Part shown: positions 34,933-44,700 of the stretch, piece after piece
How positions within the stretch are numbered: position 1 is the first letter of the stretch
Layout of the letters: each line of letters starts with the position of its first letter
DNA from: Microbacterium ulmi
GTDB lineage: Bacteria > Actinomycetota > Actinomycetes > Actinomycetales > Microbacteriaceae
Assembly (NCBI RefSeq): GCF_011759705.1
Contig: NZ_JAAOZF010000001.1
Coordinates: 989,152-1,053,151 of the forward strand
DNA: 64,000 nucleotides
Direction: 5' to 3'
Program-made: the position numbers and the translations under genes
Notes under the pieces: model-generated
Seen by the model: only the letters and a program-made list of their open reading frames with translations
Databases searched by the model: none
Told to the model about the DNA's origin: nothing

Positions 34933-35871
34933 TCAGGCGAAGCGCACCGTGTGCTGCAGGCGCGTGCGGACGTCGAAGACCTCGTTGCCGCCGATCGCCC
35001 GCGCTCCCGCGACGCCGCGCCGCAGCACGGCCGAGAGGGCCGAGCGCGACACGATCGCGACGGGCACGCCGCGGATCCGACCCAGCTCCTCGATGGGCTG
35101 CAGGACGTCGTCGTCCGGCAGCACGACGATCGCGCCGCCGAACCGAACGCCCGCCGCGCGCGCGACGACCCGCATGCGCGCGAGGAGGCCGGCGACGGGA
35201 GCGCCGTCGACCGCGTCGCCGATGAGCTCTCCTCGGCGCACGCGCACGGGCCCGCCGAAGTCCTCCGACAGGATGCCGTACAACCCGCTCGGGCCCAGCA
35301 CGACGTGGTCGAGCTTCTCGTCCGGGTCGCCGCCGCGAGCGGAGGCCGCCACGTCGTGCCACACGGTGTATCCCATGCCGAGGTCGGAGACGATCCGCGC
35401 CGTCGCCTCCTCGGCGAGCGCGTCGGCGAGGAGGCGCCGCACCGCGACCGGGGCCGAGCGCACGAGCGCGGGGTCGTACGGGTTCTCGACGGTCACGCCG
35501 CGACCCGCCCACTCGCGGATGAGCGAGAGGTAGCGCTCGCGGCGCCATCCGCCCGGGTGCCCGTACGACCGTGCGCGGGGTCGCGTGTCTGCGGGCCCGC
35601 CCTGCGGGCGCCAGGACGGGGCATCCGGTCCGTACTCCGGCGCAGGCGCGTCGCCGAAGCCGTGGCCCCGGTCGTACGCCGCGCGCGCGTCGGTCGTGCC
35701 GACGAGCTCCCACGCGCGCTGCACCTGGATGAACCGGGCCGCGTCGCCGCCCGTGTCGGGATGGGTCTGCCGAAGGCGCAGCCGGTAGGCCCTGCGCAGG
35801 GCCTCCTCGTCGGCCGTGGGGTCGACGCCGAGCACTTCGTATGCGGACGACGAGAGAGGACTGTCGAACAT
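34933..35871 (-). CDS. J-domain protein with NERD-like C-terminal domain
   Basis: The 312-residue protein starts with a J domain: SAYEVLGVDPTADEEALRRAYRLRLRQTHPDTGG, with the HPD motif needed to stimulate DnaK ATPase. There is no Gly/Phe or zinc-finger region, so it is not DnaJ itself. After a ~45-residue linker comes a domain with EEATARIVSDLGMGY and KLDHVVLGPSGLYGI, which resembles the NERD nuclease-related domain. The ATG has AAGGAG 5 nt upstream. It is last in the HIBYL-CoA hydrolase/LssY_C/membrane protein group on the minus strand. Confidence 0.8.
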   Translation of the reverse strand: MFDSPLSSSAYEVLGVDPTADEEALRRAYRLRLRQTHPDTGGDAARFIQVQRAWELVGTTDARAAYDRGHGFGDAPAPEYGPDAPSWRPQGGPADTRPRARSYGHPGGWRRERYLSLIREWAGRGVTVENPYDPALVRSAPVAVRRLLADALAEEATARIVSDLGMGYTVWHDVAASARGGDPDEKLDHVVLGPSGLYGILSEDFGGPVRVRRGELIGDAVDGAPVAGLLARMRVVARAAGVRFGGAIVVLPDDDVLQPIEELGRIRGVPVAIVSRSALSAVLRRGVAGARAIGGNEVFDVRTRLQHTVRFA

Positions 35872-35880
35872 GGGGCTCCT

Positions 35881-36399
35881 TCAGCGACGCTCGTTGCGCC
35901 GGGCGTAGGCGGCGGCGCTGCGGCTGGACAGCGCGAGGAGGACCAGGATGTCGAGCGCGAGCGACACGAGCGAAGTGTTCAGCGTGATCTCCTGGCCCTG
36001 CGCCCACCAGCTGCCGAAGGACGAGGATATCGACACGACGGCGAACGACATCACGACGATGCGCGCCCAGTCGGCCCCGCGGAGGATGAGGATCGCGAGC
36101 GCCGACTCGACGAGCAGCACGAGGCCGGACAGCGCCGCGAACACGACGAACGAGCTGCGCACGGCATCGGGCGAGAGCGAGAGGTCGCCGACCCTGACCG
36201 CGACGTCGCCCGCGTACCCGCTCCAGTGCGCCCCGACGTCCGCGATCCACGCGACCCCCGCAGCGACCCGCAGCAGCACGAGGGCCGCCCCGACGACGAT
36301 CGTGACGGGCCGCCTCATCGCGGGGTCGTACCCCGTCGGCTTCAGGAGCCGCTCGACGGGCTCGAACGCGGCACGCTTGCCGGGGGCGTGTTCCGTCAC
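35881..36399 (-). CDS. Four-helix membrane protein
   Basis: I do not recognise this 172-residue protein. It has a cytoplasmic start, then four hydrophobic segments: VTIVVGAALVLLRVAAGVAWIA, SFVVFAALSGLVLLVESALAILIL, IVVMSFAVVSISSSFG and LVSLALDILVLLALSS. Its GTG start overlaps the stop of the LssY_C gene (GTGA). The J-domain gene follows after 9 bases. The four genes appear to be one operon. Confidence 0.75.
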   Translation of the reverse strand: MTEHAPGKRAAFEPVERLLKPTGYDPAMRRPVTIVVGAALVLLRVAAGVAWIADVGAHWSGYAGDVAVRVGDLSLSPDAVRSSFVVFAALSGLVLLVESALAILILRGADWARIVVMSFAVVSISSSFGSWWAQGQEITLNTSLVSLALDILVLLALSSRSAAAYARRNERR

Positions 36400-37217
36400 G
36401 AGGTCACCCCCCGCACGTCGACGATGGGCAGATCGCCGTCGGTGCGGATGCTGTCGCCTCCGCCGTTTCGCGCGTGGTAGCCGGAGGAGAAGTCGCGGAT
36501 GACGTCGACCGCGACGCGGGGATCGGCATCCGTCACGGTCTTCACGATGTGGTCGCGCTCGACGTCGGTGTCGGCGTCGATGCGATGCGTGATCTGGAGC
36601 GTGAACAGCGACAGGCCCACCGCCGTGTCGAACGTGCCCGCCGCGACCCAGTCGACACGGCGCCCGCCCGGGAGCAGCCAGCCGTCGGGGCACCTCCAGA
36701 ACCGCACATGGTGGCGCTGGGCGGGGTTGCCGGCGACCTCCTGCTGGTACGCGAAGTCCTGCTGGCGTCCGAAGAGGAACAGCGGGCTCACGGGGGCCTC
36801 GTCGTAGCTGCGGCGGGTGAGCGTCGCCGTGACGATGCGCCAGGACGAGCGCGGGGTCACGGGATCGGCGCGCGTCCATCGCGCTTCCCGCATGACGGCG
36901 TGGAGCTGCTCCTCCACTCCCATGAACGCGAGGTTGACGGGGTCGCCGAGCAGTCCGTCGCTCGTGCGAGCGCGGCCGATGAAGTACTCAGGCACGTAGA
37001 TCGTCGTGAGGATGCGGTGCAGCCGCGGCAGCACGAGATACGCGAGCAGCGCCCAGAACAGGATCCCGCCGGCGATGCCCCACCATCCGAGCGACAGCGT
37101 CTCCGTGAAGCTCAGATAGGCGAGCCAGATCGCCGCGAGCCCCGCGAAGATGAAGAAGAACCAGTCGATCGCGATTCTTGCCGACCAACGTCGCCTGTGC
37201 GTCTCGGGGGCGGACAC
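36396..37217 (-). CDS. LssY C-terminal-domain membrane protein
   Basis: The 273-residue protein has two N-terminal transmembrane helices (IDWFFFIFAGLAAIWLAYLSF, GWWGIAGGILFWALLAYLVLP) and then a soluble domain matching the LssY_C family (PF14067): DPVNLAFMGVEEQLHAVMREARWTRADPV, SPLFLFGRQQDFAYQQE and HHVRFWR. LssY_C is found with PAP2 and DedA proteins in envelope contexts; its activity is unknown. GTG start at 37215-37217, 3 bases after the stop of the HIBYL-CoA hydrolase-like gene. Confidence 0.8.
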   Translation of the reverse strand: MSAPETHRRRWSARIAIDWFFFIFAGLAAIWLAYLSFTETLSLGWWGIAGGILFWALLAYLVLPRLHRILTTIYVPEYFIGRARTSDGLLGDPVNLAFMGVEEQLHAVMREARWTRADPVTPRSSWRIVTATLTRRSYDEAPVSPLFLFGRQQDFAYQQEVAGNPAQRHHVRFWRCPDGWLLPGGRRVDWVAAGTFDTAVGLSLFTLQITHRIDADTDVERDHIVKTVTDADPRVAVDVIRDFSSGYHARNGGGDSIRTDGDLPIVDVRGVTS

Positions 37218-37220
37218 GCG

Positions 37221-38291
37221 TCATTCCCAGAGGGGAATGGGCGGGACGTACGAGAGGGCGGATGCCGCGGCATCAGGAGCGACGTCCGCGATCGTCGCGG
37301 GCCGCCACCTCGGGGCACGGTCCTTGTCGACGACCTGCGCGCGGATGCCCTCGACGAGATCGGGCTGGCTCGTCGCGAACCACAGGACGAGCCCGTACTC
37401 CTGCGCGAGCGCGGCGCGCAGGCCGGGCAGCGCGCGCGCACGGCGGACGGCGGCGAGCGTCACGGCGAGGCTCGTCGGCGAGAGCTCGCCGAGCACGTGG
37501 GCGGTGGCGGATGCCTCGGCCTCCGGCCGCGCGCGCAGCCGGTCGACGATCCCGGCGACGGTGTCGGCGGAGAAGGCGTCGTCGATCCACGCTCGGGCCG
37601 CCGCGAGCCCCGACGGGGCGGGGGTCTCGTCGAACAGCAGGACGAGCTCGGTCGGGCTCGAGGGATCGGCACGCGTCGCGAACGCGTCGCGCAGGGCGTC
37701 GAGGCTCTCGGACGGCACGAGATGGTCGGCGAGGCCGGCATACACCGCGTCCGCGGCATCCATCGTGGCCCCCGTCAGCGCGAGGTACTCGCCGAGCCGA
37801 CCGGGCGCATGCGCGAGCAGCCACGTGCCGCCCACGTCGGGGGTGAACCCGATGCGGGTCTCGGGCATCGCGAGCTTCGAGCGCTCCGTCACGATGCGGA
37901 TCGCGGCATGCCCCGCAAGGCCGATGCCTCCGCCCATCGTGATGCCGTCGGCGAGTGCGACGACGGGCTTGGGATACTCCGCGATGCGTGCGTCGAGGGC
38001 GTACTCGGCGCGGAAGAACCCGCCCGTCGCCTCGGAGTCGCCCGCGACGATCTGGTCGTAGAGGTCTCGGACGTCTCCGCCGGCGCACATTCCGCGCTCG
38101 CCCGCGCCGTCGAGCACGACGATCTCGACGTCCGAGTCGTGCTCCCACGCGTCCAGCGCCCCCGACAGATCGCGGATCATGTCGAGGTCGAGCGCGTTGA
38201 TCGCGCGCGGCCGGTTGAGCGTCAGCCGGCCGAGGCCGCCGTCGGTGCGAACGAGGATGCGGGGCTCGGACGGATCGACCTGTTCGCTCAC
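37221..38291 (-). CDS. 3-hydroxyisobutyryl-CoA hydrolase-like (ECH_2) protein
   Basis: The 356-residue crotonase-fold protein is longer than enoyl-CoA hydratases and has the ECH_2 pattern: GMCAGGDVRDLYDQ, ADGITMGGGIGLAGHAAIRIVTERSKLAMPETRIGFTPDVGGTWLLA, with the catalytic Glu of PET and Asp of PDVGG. These enzymes hydrolyse 3-hydroxyisobutyryl-CoA in valine breakdown. The GTG at 38289-38291 has TAACGT 7 nt upstream, a leaderless arrangement. First gene of a four-gene run with LssY_C, a membrane protein and a J-domain protein, none obviously linked to valine. Confidence 0.85.
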   Translation of the reverse strand: MSEQVDPSEPRILVRTDGGLGRLTLNRPRAINALDLDMIRDLSGALDAWEHDSDVEIVVLDGAGERGMCAGGDVRDLYDQIVAGDSEATGGFFRAEYALDARIAEYPKPVVALADGITMGGGIGLAGHAAIRIVTERSKLAMPETRIGFTPDVGGTWLLAHAPGRLGEYLALTGATMDAADAVYAGLADHLVPSESLDALRDAFATRADPSSPTELVLLFDETPAPSGLAAARAWIDDAFSADTVAGIVDRLRARPEAEASATAHVLGELSPTSLAVTLAAVRRARALPGLRAALAQEYGLVLWFATSQPDLVEGIRAQVVDKDRAPRWRPATIADVAPDAAASALSYVPPIPLWE

Positions 38292-38298
38292 ACGGGCA

Positions 38299-38304
38299 AC
38301 GTTA
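38299..38304 (-). promoter_or_regulatory. -10 hexamer of probable leaderless promoter
   Basis: TAACGT, 7 nt, then the GTG start of the HIBYL-CoA hydrolase-like gene. Confidence 0.5.
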
Positions 38305-38422
38305 CTCGGGCCGGTCCCCGGCCGGATCGGCCGCCGCTCTCGAGGCGACTGCGACGGCGAGCGCGCGGCATCCCGGCGCGAGCCGCGACTTTCCGCAAAG
38401 ATAGGGACGATAGCTCACGACG

Positions 38423-40276
38423 ATGAGAGGGTTCGGCATGCCCCAAGGACAGGTGCTGGAGTTCTCCGGTGTCACGAAGCGCTTCGGCGCCGTCACCGCC
38501 GTCGACGAATTCACGGCGAGAGTCGAACCGGGTCTCGTGACGGGCTTCCTCGGCCCCAACGGCGCGGGGAAGACGACGACGCTGCGGATCCTCCTCGGGC
38601 TCGTGAAGGCCACGAGCGGCACCGCGACGATCGGCGGACTGTCGTATGCGCATCTGCGCAACCCGCTGCAGACGGTCGGCTCGGTGCTCGAGGCCTCGAG
38701 CTTCCACCCTGGCCGATCGGGTGCCGCCCATCTTCGCGTGTACGCGCAGGCCGCAGGGCTTCCCGACTCGCGCGTCGACGAGACGCTCGGCATGGTGGGC
38801 CTCGCCGACGTGGGGGGACGCAAGGTCGGCGGCTACTCGCTCGGCATGCGGCAGCGACTCGGGCTCGCATACGCGCTGCTGGGCGATCCGGGCGTGCTGG
38901 TCCTCGACGAGCCGGCGAACGGCCTCGATCCCGAGGGCATCAAGTGGATGCGCGGGCTCCTGCGCGAGCTCGCACGGCAGGGCCGCACGGTCCTCGTCTC
39001 GTCGCACCTCCTCGCGGAGGTCCAGCAGACCGTCGACTCGCTGCTCATCATCTCGCAGGGCAGGCTCGTCTTCCAGGGCCGCCTCGACGAGCTGACCGAC
39101 CCCACGGAGTACGCGACGGTCGTGGACGCGTCCGATCGCGCCGCGCTCTCCGACGCGCTGCACGACGCCGGCGTCGAGTTCGAGCTGCTCCGCTCGGGCC
39201 TGGTCGTCCGCGGCGTCGACACGGGTCTCATCGGCCAGGCCGCGGCCGCGGGAGGCGTCGCCCTCACGCTGCTGCAGCGCCGAGGACCGGCGCTCGAGGA
39301 GGTCTTCCTCGACCTCGTCAGCGGCGTGCGCACACACGCGAGCGCGTCCGTCGACGGCGCGGAGGATGCCGTCGCGGGCGCGGAGGACGCCGCAGACGCG
39401 GAGGATGCCGTCGCCGGCGCGGAGGATGCCGCCGCGGGCGCGGAGGATGCCGCAGACGCGGAGGATGCCGTCGACGGCGCGGAGGATGCCGCCGCCGCCG
39501 CGGACGCGACCGTCGCCGAGGCGGAGCATGCGCCCCTCGCCGAGGCGGAGCTCGCGGTGCAGGCCGTTGCCGAGCCTGCCGAGGCGGACGCCGCCGACTC
39601 GGCGGCGGGCTTCGTCGTCGCGAGCACGGGCATCATCGACATCATCCCCTCCGGCGCGGAGGAGGCCGAACCCGCTGCGGCGGTCGAGGCGGACCTCGAG
39701 CCCGACGTCGAGCCCGGCGTCGAGCCCGGCGTCGAGCCCTCCAGCGTCGCCTCGGCGGCGGTCGAGACGCCGATCGGCGAGGACGGCTCGGACGTGTCGG
39801 AAGGCGACGAGATCGAGGCCATCGATGCCGCACTCGAACAGCCGATCGACGACGCTCCACCCGCCGACGCCCCCGCGCTCGGCGACGACGGCGCGACCGA
39901 CGGGCCCCCCGAGAGCGACAGGCCCTGGGAGAACTACGTCAGGACGGATGCCGATCTCGAGGCCGACCGCTTCTTCGCGGCATTCGACGCCGACGGGGTC
40001 GCCATCACCGCGCCGCCCTCCGGCGACGCGGGCTCCGCCCCCGGCGCCGTCGCGCCCGCGACCGCCGAGGACGCGGCATCCGCCCCTGCATCCCCGGAAG
40101 CCGAAGAGGGCGACTCGGTCGAGACGGCCTTCGACCTTCCGCCCGACGAGCCGGAGGACACGGCCTCCGACCTTCCGCCCGACGAGCCCGGGGACACGGC
40201 CTCCGACCTTCCGCCCTACGAGCCGGAGCAGCCGGACCGAGAAGCCGACGACCATGAGGAAGGCGGCCTGCGATGA
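38423..40276 (+). CDS. ABC-2 exporter ATPase with ~310-residue acidic repetitive tail
   Basis: The first ~300 residues are a normal DrrA/CcmA-type ATPase: GPNGAGKTTT, LGMRQRLGLAYALLGDPGVLVLDEPANGLDPEG and VSSHLL. The remaining ~310 residues are an Ala/Glu/Asp-rich low-complexity tail with runs of (G)AEDA(A/V), VEPGVEP, and three DLPP(D/Y)EPxDTAS units near the end, plus a less repetitive segment RPWENYVRTDADLEADRFFAAFDADG that may be a short functional motif. ATG at 38423 is used; ATG at 38438, with AGAGGG before it, is also possible. The stop overlaps the permease start (ATGA), so the tail is truly coding. Confidence 0.85.
   Translation: MRGFGMPQGQVLEFSGVTKRFGAVTAVDEFTARVEPGLVTGFLGPNGAGKTTTLRILLGLVKATSGTATIGGLSYAHLRNPLQTVGSVLEASSFHPGRSGAAHLRVYAQAAGLPDSRVDETLGMVGLADVGGRKVGGYSLGMRQRLGLAYALLGDPGVLVLDEPANGLDPEGIKWMRGLLRELARQGRTVLVSSHLLAEVQQTVDSLLIISQGRLVFQGRLDELTDPTEYATVVDASDRAALSDALHDAGVEFELLRSGLVVRGVDTGLIGQAAAAGGVALTLLQRRGPALEEVFLDLVSGVRTHASASVDGAEDAVAGAEDAADAEDAVAGAEDAAAGAEDAADAEDAVDGAEDAAAAADATVAEAEHAPLAEAELAVQAVAEPAEADAADSAAGFVVASTGIIDIIPSGAEEAEPAAAVEADLEPDVEPGVEPGVEPSSVASAAVETPIGEDGSDVSEGDEIEAIDAALEQPIDDAPPADAPALGDDGATDGPPESDRPWENYVRTDADLEADRFFAAFDADGVAITAPPSGDAGSAPGAVAPATAEDAASAPASPEAEEGDSVETAFDLPPDEPEDTASDLPPDEPGDTASDLPPYEPEQPDREADDHEEGGLR
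39355..39500 (+). repeat. Minisatellite in the ABC ATPase tail
   Basis: Tandem 15- and 21-bp units built on GGCGCGGAGGATGCCG encode AEDA(V/A)(A/D)GAEDA. Each unit carries one GGATGCC heptamer. Unit number is likely variable between strains. Confidence 0.85.
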
Positions 40277-41103
40277 GCCTCGTCACCGCGACCCGCTCGG
40301 AGACCACGAAGCAGTTCACGACGGCGATCTGGTGGATCCTCGTGATCGTCCTGTTCGCGTACGTGGCCTTCACGTCGGCGGCCATCGGCTGGGTGTTCTC
40401 GGCCTCCGCGACGGGCGCTCTGCCGGGCGACGGGCCGCGCCTGCCCTCGGACGGCATCGCCCCCACGCTGTACAGCACGGCGACGGCGATCGGATACGTC
40501 TTCCCCCTCCTCATCGGCACTCTCATGGTGACGACGGAGTTCCGGCACAAGACCCTGACGCCGACGTTCCTCGCGACGCCCCGCCGCGCGACGGTGCTGT
40601 GGGCGAAGCTCCTCGTAGGCGTGCTGCTCGGCATCCTGTACGGGATCATCGGTGTCGTCGCGGCCGTCGCGCCGGCCGCGGGATTCCTCGCGGGCTTCGG
40701 GCTCGACACCGACTTCACCTCCTCCGACACCTGGGCGATGTTCGGACGCATGCTCATCGCGTACGTCCTGTGGGTGATCGTCGGCATCGGCGTCGGGGTC
40801 CTCGTGCGCAACCAGGTCGGCGCGATCGTCGGCGTCCTGGTGTTCACGCAGTTCCTCGAGCCCGTCGCGCGGCTCGCGGGCTCCCTCGTGAAGGAGATCG
40901 GGGACATCACCCGCCTCCTTCCGGGCGCCGCGAGCGACGCGCTGGTCGGGGCGAGCATCTTCTCGGGCATGGGGTCGGCACAGGGCGGCGTGCCCGCCGA
41001 GACTCCGCTCGAGTGGTGGGCCGGCGGACTCGTCCTGCTCGGCTACGCCCTCGTCGTGCTCGTGATCGGCTACTTCACGAGCTGGCGACGCGACGTCAGC
41101 TGA
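40273..41103 (+). CDS. ABC-2 type transporter permease
   Basis: The 276-residue permease has six hydrophobic helices and the ABC-2 pattern of an N-terminal amphipathic stretch (RSETTKQFTTAIWWILVIV), MVTTEFRHKTLTPTFLATPRRATVLWAKL between helices 2 and 3, and a final helix GLVLLGYALVVLVIGYF followed by RRD. The EFRHKT turn is typical of Actinobacteria. It is translationally coupled to its ATPase. Substrate unknown. Confidence 0.88.
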   Translation: MSLVTATRSETTKQFTTAIWWILVIVLFAYVAFTSAAIGWVFSASATGALPGDGPRLPSDGIAPTLYSTATAIGYVFPLLIGTLMVTTEFRHKTLTPTFLATPRRATVLWAKLLVGVLLGILYGIIGVVAAVAPAAGFLAGFGLDTDFTSSDTWAMFGRMLIAYVLWVIVGIGVGVLVRNQVGAIVGVLVFTQFLEPVARLAGSLVKEIGDITRLLPGAASDALVGASIFSGMGSAQGGVPAETPLEWWAGGLVLLGYALVVLVIGYFTSWRRDVS

Positions 41104-41157
41104 CGGCCGCGACGTCGGCTGACGGCATCCGCTCCCGAACGGAACCCCGACGGCCGA

Positions 41158-41610
41158 TCAGGTCGCCGGCGCGACCTTCGGCTTGCGTCGCTTCGGGGGC
41201 ACGGGCGGCGTCGGGATCGCCCCGGTCGCCAGCTCGGCGACATCGGCGGGCTTCTCGTCGACGTCGAGCTGAAGCGCCTGCACGAGCGCGAGCCCGTGGC
41301 GCGTCGTCAGGATGACCCGCTGGAACTGCCCGTGGTCTTCGAGGTCGATCACGACGCCGGGCCTGCGGCGGCGGATCACGGCGAAGTCGTCGGCGCCCGC
41401 CGACTTCCACGTGCCCATCGCGATGAGCCCCCGCACGTGCGTGCCGGGGTTCGCGACTCCGCGCAGCCACGTCCACGGGTCGTCGGTCAGCTGCACCTTC
41501 GCGATGGACGTGCGATCGATCTCGACATTCCCCTTGTGGAATGAGAGGACCCGCTCGGTGCCCGACAGCACGACCTCGAGTCGCGTCGAGTCCAGCAGCA
41601 GCGTCACCAT
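41158..41610 (-). CDS. Conserved hypothetical protein, PH-like fold possible
   Basis: The 150-residue protein has no signal peptide or membrane segment. A beta-rich N-terminal domain (TLLLDSTRLEVVLSGTERVLSFHKGNVEIDRTSIAKVQLTDDPWTWL, then HVRGLIAMGTWKSAGADDFAVIRR) resembles bacterial PH-like domains; the C-terminus is Pro/Lys-rich (PTPPVPPKRRKPK). ATG at 41608-41610 has CAGACT 6 nt upstream. It is divergent from fbiC across 104 bases. Role unknown. Confidence 0.7.
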   Translation of the reverse strand: MVTLLLDSTRLEVVLSGTERVLSFHKGNVEIDRTSIAKVQLTDDPWTWLRGVANPGTHVRGLIAMGTWKSAGADDFAVIRRRRPGVVIDLEDHGQFQRVILTTRHGLALVQALQLDVDEKPADVAELATGAIPTPPVPPKRRKPKVAPAT

Positions 41611-41714
41611 GCGACCAGTCTGCCAGTGCGCGCGTCGCGTCACGGGGTCGATTTCATTGCAGACGGACAACGATCGCCGCGCCGCCCGTCCGGCGGCAGT
41701 GCAAGACTGGAACG

Positions 41715-44700
41715 GTGACCCTGCTCGACCCTGCGCCGCGCCTCGGCGTCGCAGACGCGCTCGACCGGGCGGCGACGGGCGAGGCGCTCGACGCGGCCCA
41801 GGCCGAAGCGCTGCTCTCGGCGACGGGCGAGGATCTCGAGCGCCTGCTGCGTCTCGCGGGCGCGACGAGGGATGCCGGGCTCGCGGCATCCGGTCGCCCC
41901 GGGGTCATGACGTATTCGCGCAAGGTCTTCATCCCCCTCACGACGCTGTGCCGCGACCGCTGCCACTACTGCATCTTCGTCGACACGCCTTCGCAGCTGC
42001 GCAAGCTCCACAAGCCCGCATACATGACCCCTGAGCAGGTGCTCGCGGTCGCGCGACAGGGCCAGGCGCTCGGCTGCAAGGAGGCCCTGCTGACGCTCGG
42101 CGACCGGCCCGAGGAGCGATGGCCCGAGGCCCGCGCGTGGCTCGACGAGCACGGCTACGCCTCGACGCTCGACTACGTCAGTGCGATGGCACGGCTCATC
42201 ACCGCCGAGACGGGCCTGCTCGCGCACCTCAACCCCGGAGTCATGTCGTCCGACGAGCTCGTGGCGCTGCGCCCGACGGCCCCATCGATGGGGATGATGC
42301 TCGAGACGACGTCGCGGCGGCTGTACGAAGAGCCCGGGCAGGTGCACTTCGGCTCGCCCGACAAGGATCCCGATGTGCGGCTCCGGGTGATCGAGGACGC
42401 CGGTGCCGCGCGCATCCCGTTCACGACGGGGATCCTCGTCGGCATCGGCGAGACGCTGCGCGACCGCGCCGAGTCGCTCGTCGCGCTGCGCGACGTGCAC
42501 GCCCGCCACGGGCACGTGCAGGAGGTCATCGTGCAGAACTTCCGCGCGAAGCCGCGGACTGCGATGCGCGGCGCCGCGGACGCCTCGATCATCGAATACG
42601 TCGCCTCGGTCGCGGTCGCACGACTCGTCCTGGGGCCGCACATGCGGGTGCAGGTGCCGCCCAACCTGTCGGACGCCGCCGAGTTCGGCCTGCTCGTCCG
42701 CGCGGGCGCCGACGACTGGGGCGGCGTCTCCCCCCTCACGGCCGACCACGTCAACCCCGAGCGGCCGTGGCCGCAGATCGACGAGCTCGCCGCGCGGACG
42801 GCCGCGCTCGGCTTCGCGCTGCGGGAGCGGCTGACCGCGCATCCCGAGTTCGTGCGGGATGCCGCGACCTGGATCGATCCCGTGCTGCACTCCGCCGTCG
42901 AAGCGCTCGCGGATGCCGGGACGGGCCTGGCCGCAGCGTCCCCCGCCGCAGCATCCTCCGCTCCCACAGCATCCTCCGCTCCCGCATCCCCCGCCGCCCC
43001 AGCGCCGAACCCACCCTCCCCCGCCGCCCCGGCGCCGAACCCACCCTCCCCCGCCGCATCCATGCTCGGGCGACGCGAATCCGAGGTGGACTCGACGAAT
43101 GGGCATGGACTCGGCGGGCACGCAGCGGGGGCCGGCGGCCACCCAGCCGGTGCCGGCGGCCACCCAGCGGATGCCGGGACGGGCCTGGCCGCAGCATCCT
43201 CCGCTCCCGCATCCCCCGCCGCCCCAGCGCCGAACCCACCCTCCCCCGCCGAATCCATGCTCGGGCGACGCGAATCCGAGGTGGACTCGACGAATGGGCA
43301 TGGACTCGGCGGCCACGCAGCGGGGCTCGGCGCCCACCCAGCCGGTGCCGGCGGGCACGCAGCGGGGGCCGGGAGGCACGCAGCGGGGGCCGGCGGGCAC
43401 GCAACGGATGCCGGGACGGGCCTGGCCGCAGCATCCTCCGCTCCCGCATCCCCCGCCGCCCCAGCGCCGAACCCACCCTCCCCCGCCGCCCCGGCGCCGA
43501 ACCCACCCTCCCCCGCCGAATCCATGCTCGGGCGACGCGAATCCGAGGTGGACTCGACGAATGGGCATGGACTCGGCGGGCACGCAGCGGGGGCCGGCGG
43601 GCACGCAGCGGGGGCCGGCGGGCGCGGGACGGGCGCGGGCCGCGGCGCAGGCCGCGGCACGGGACGCGGCGCAGGCGGCGGCACGGGACGCGGCGCGGGC
43701 GGCGGCGCAGGCCGAGGAGACGGCCGCGTGCGCGGACTCGCGCAGGCCGCGGCATCCGATCCCCTCTCGCTCGACGACGCCGAGTGGCTGGAGCTCCTCG
43801 AGGCGACGGGAGACGACCTCGACGCGGTCGCCGCGACGGCCGACGACGTGCGCCGCTACACCGTCGGCGAGGCCGTGACGCTCGTCGTCAACCGCAACCT
43901 CACGTCGTCCGGCTTCCGCGCGCGGCCGGGCGCTCCCGACGAGTTCGATCTCGACGACGCGGCCGCGATCGCGACGGATGCCGCGGCGCTGGGTGCGACG
44001 GAGATCTGCGTGCAGGGGCTCGTCCCCCGAGGCGAGGACCCCTCCGCCTACCTCGCGATCGCGCGCGCCATCAAGGCCGCGACCCCGCACCTGCACCTGC
44101 ACGCCTACCGCCCGCAGGACGTCTGGGACCTCGCCGACCGCACGGGCCTCGGCCTCGCCGGCGCCCTCGCGGCGCTGCGCGAGGCGGGCGTCGACACCGT
44201 GCCGGGCACCGGGGTCAAGGTGCTGACCGAACGCGTGCGCGGCATCGTCGCGCCGGGCGACCTCGAGATCGACCGCTGGACCGAGGGGATCACGGCGGCG
44301 CATCTCGCGGGCCTGCGCTCCACCTCCGTGCTGTTCTACGGACACGTCGAGACGCCGGCGGAGCGCATCGCGCATCTGCGCCGGCTGCGGGCGATCCAGG
44401 ATCAGACCCACGGCTTCACGGAGTTCGTGCCGATCCCGCTGCCCGGAGCCTCCGGTGGCGTCCCGGTCGTCGCGGGCCGAGCGCCCCTCGACGAGCACCG
44501 CGCGATGGTCGCCGTGTCGCGCCTGCTGCTGAGCGGCAGCATCCCGCACATCCAGATCCCGTGGACCCGCGTCGGACGTGACGGGGCCTCCGTGCTCCTC
44601 CAGGCGGGCGGCGACGATCTCGGCGGCGCACTCCTCGACGGGCACGTCAAGCCCGAGGCGGGCGTCGAGCACCGCCTCGAGCTTCCCGTGGCGGATGCCG

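Noticed and set aside
41541..41543. ATG at 41541 as the fbiC start
   Set aside because: It would add 58 Arg/Ser-rich residues, run across the start of the divergent gene, and lack the -10 spacing present at 41715.
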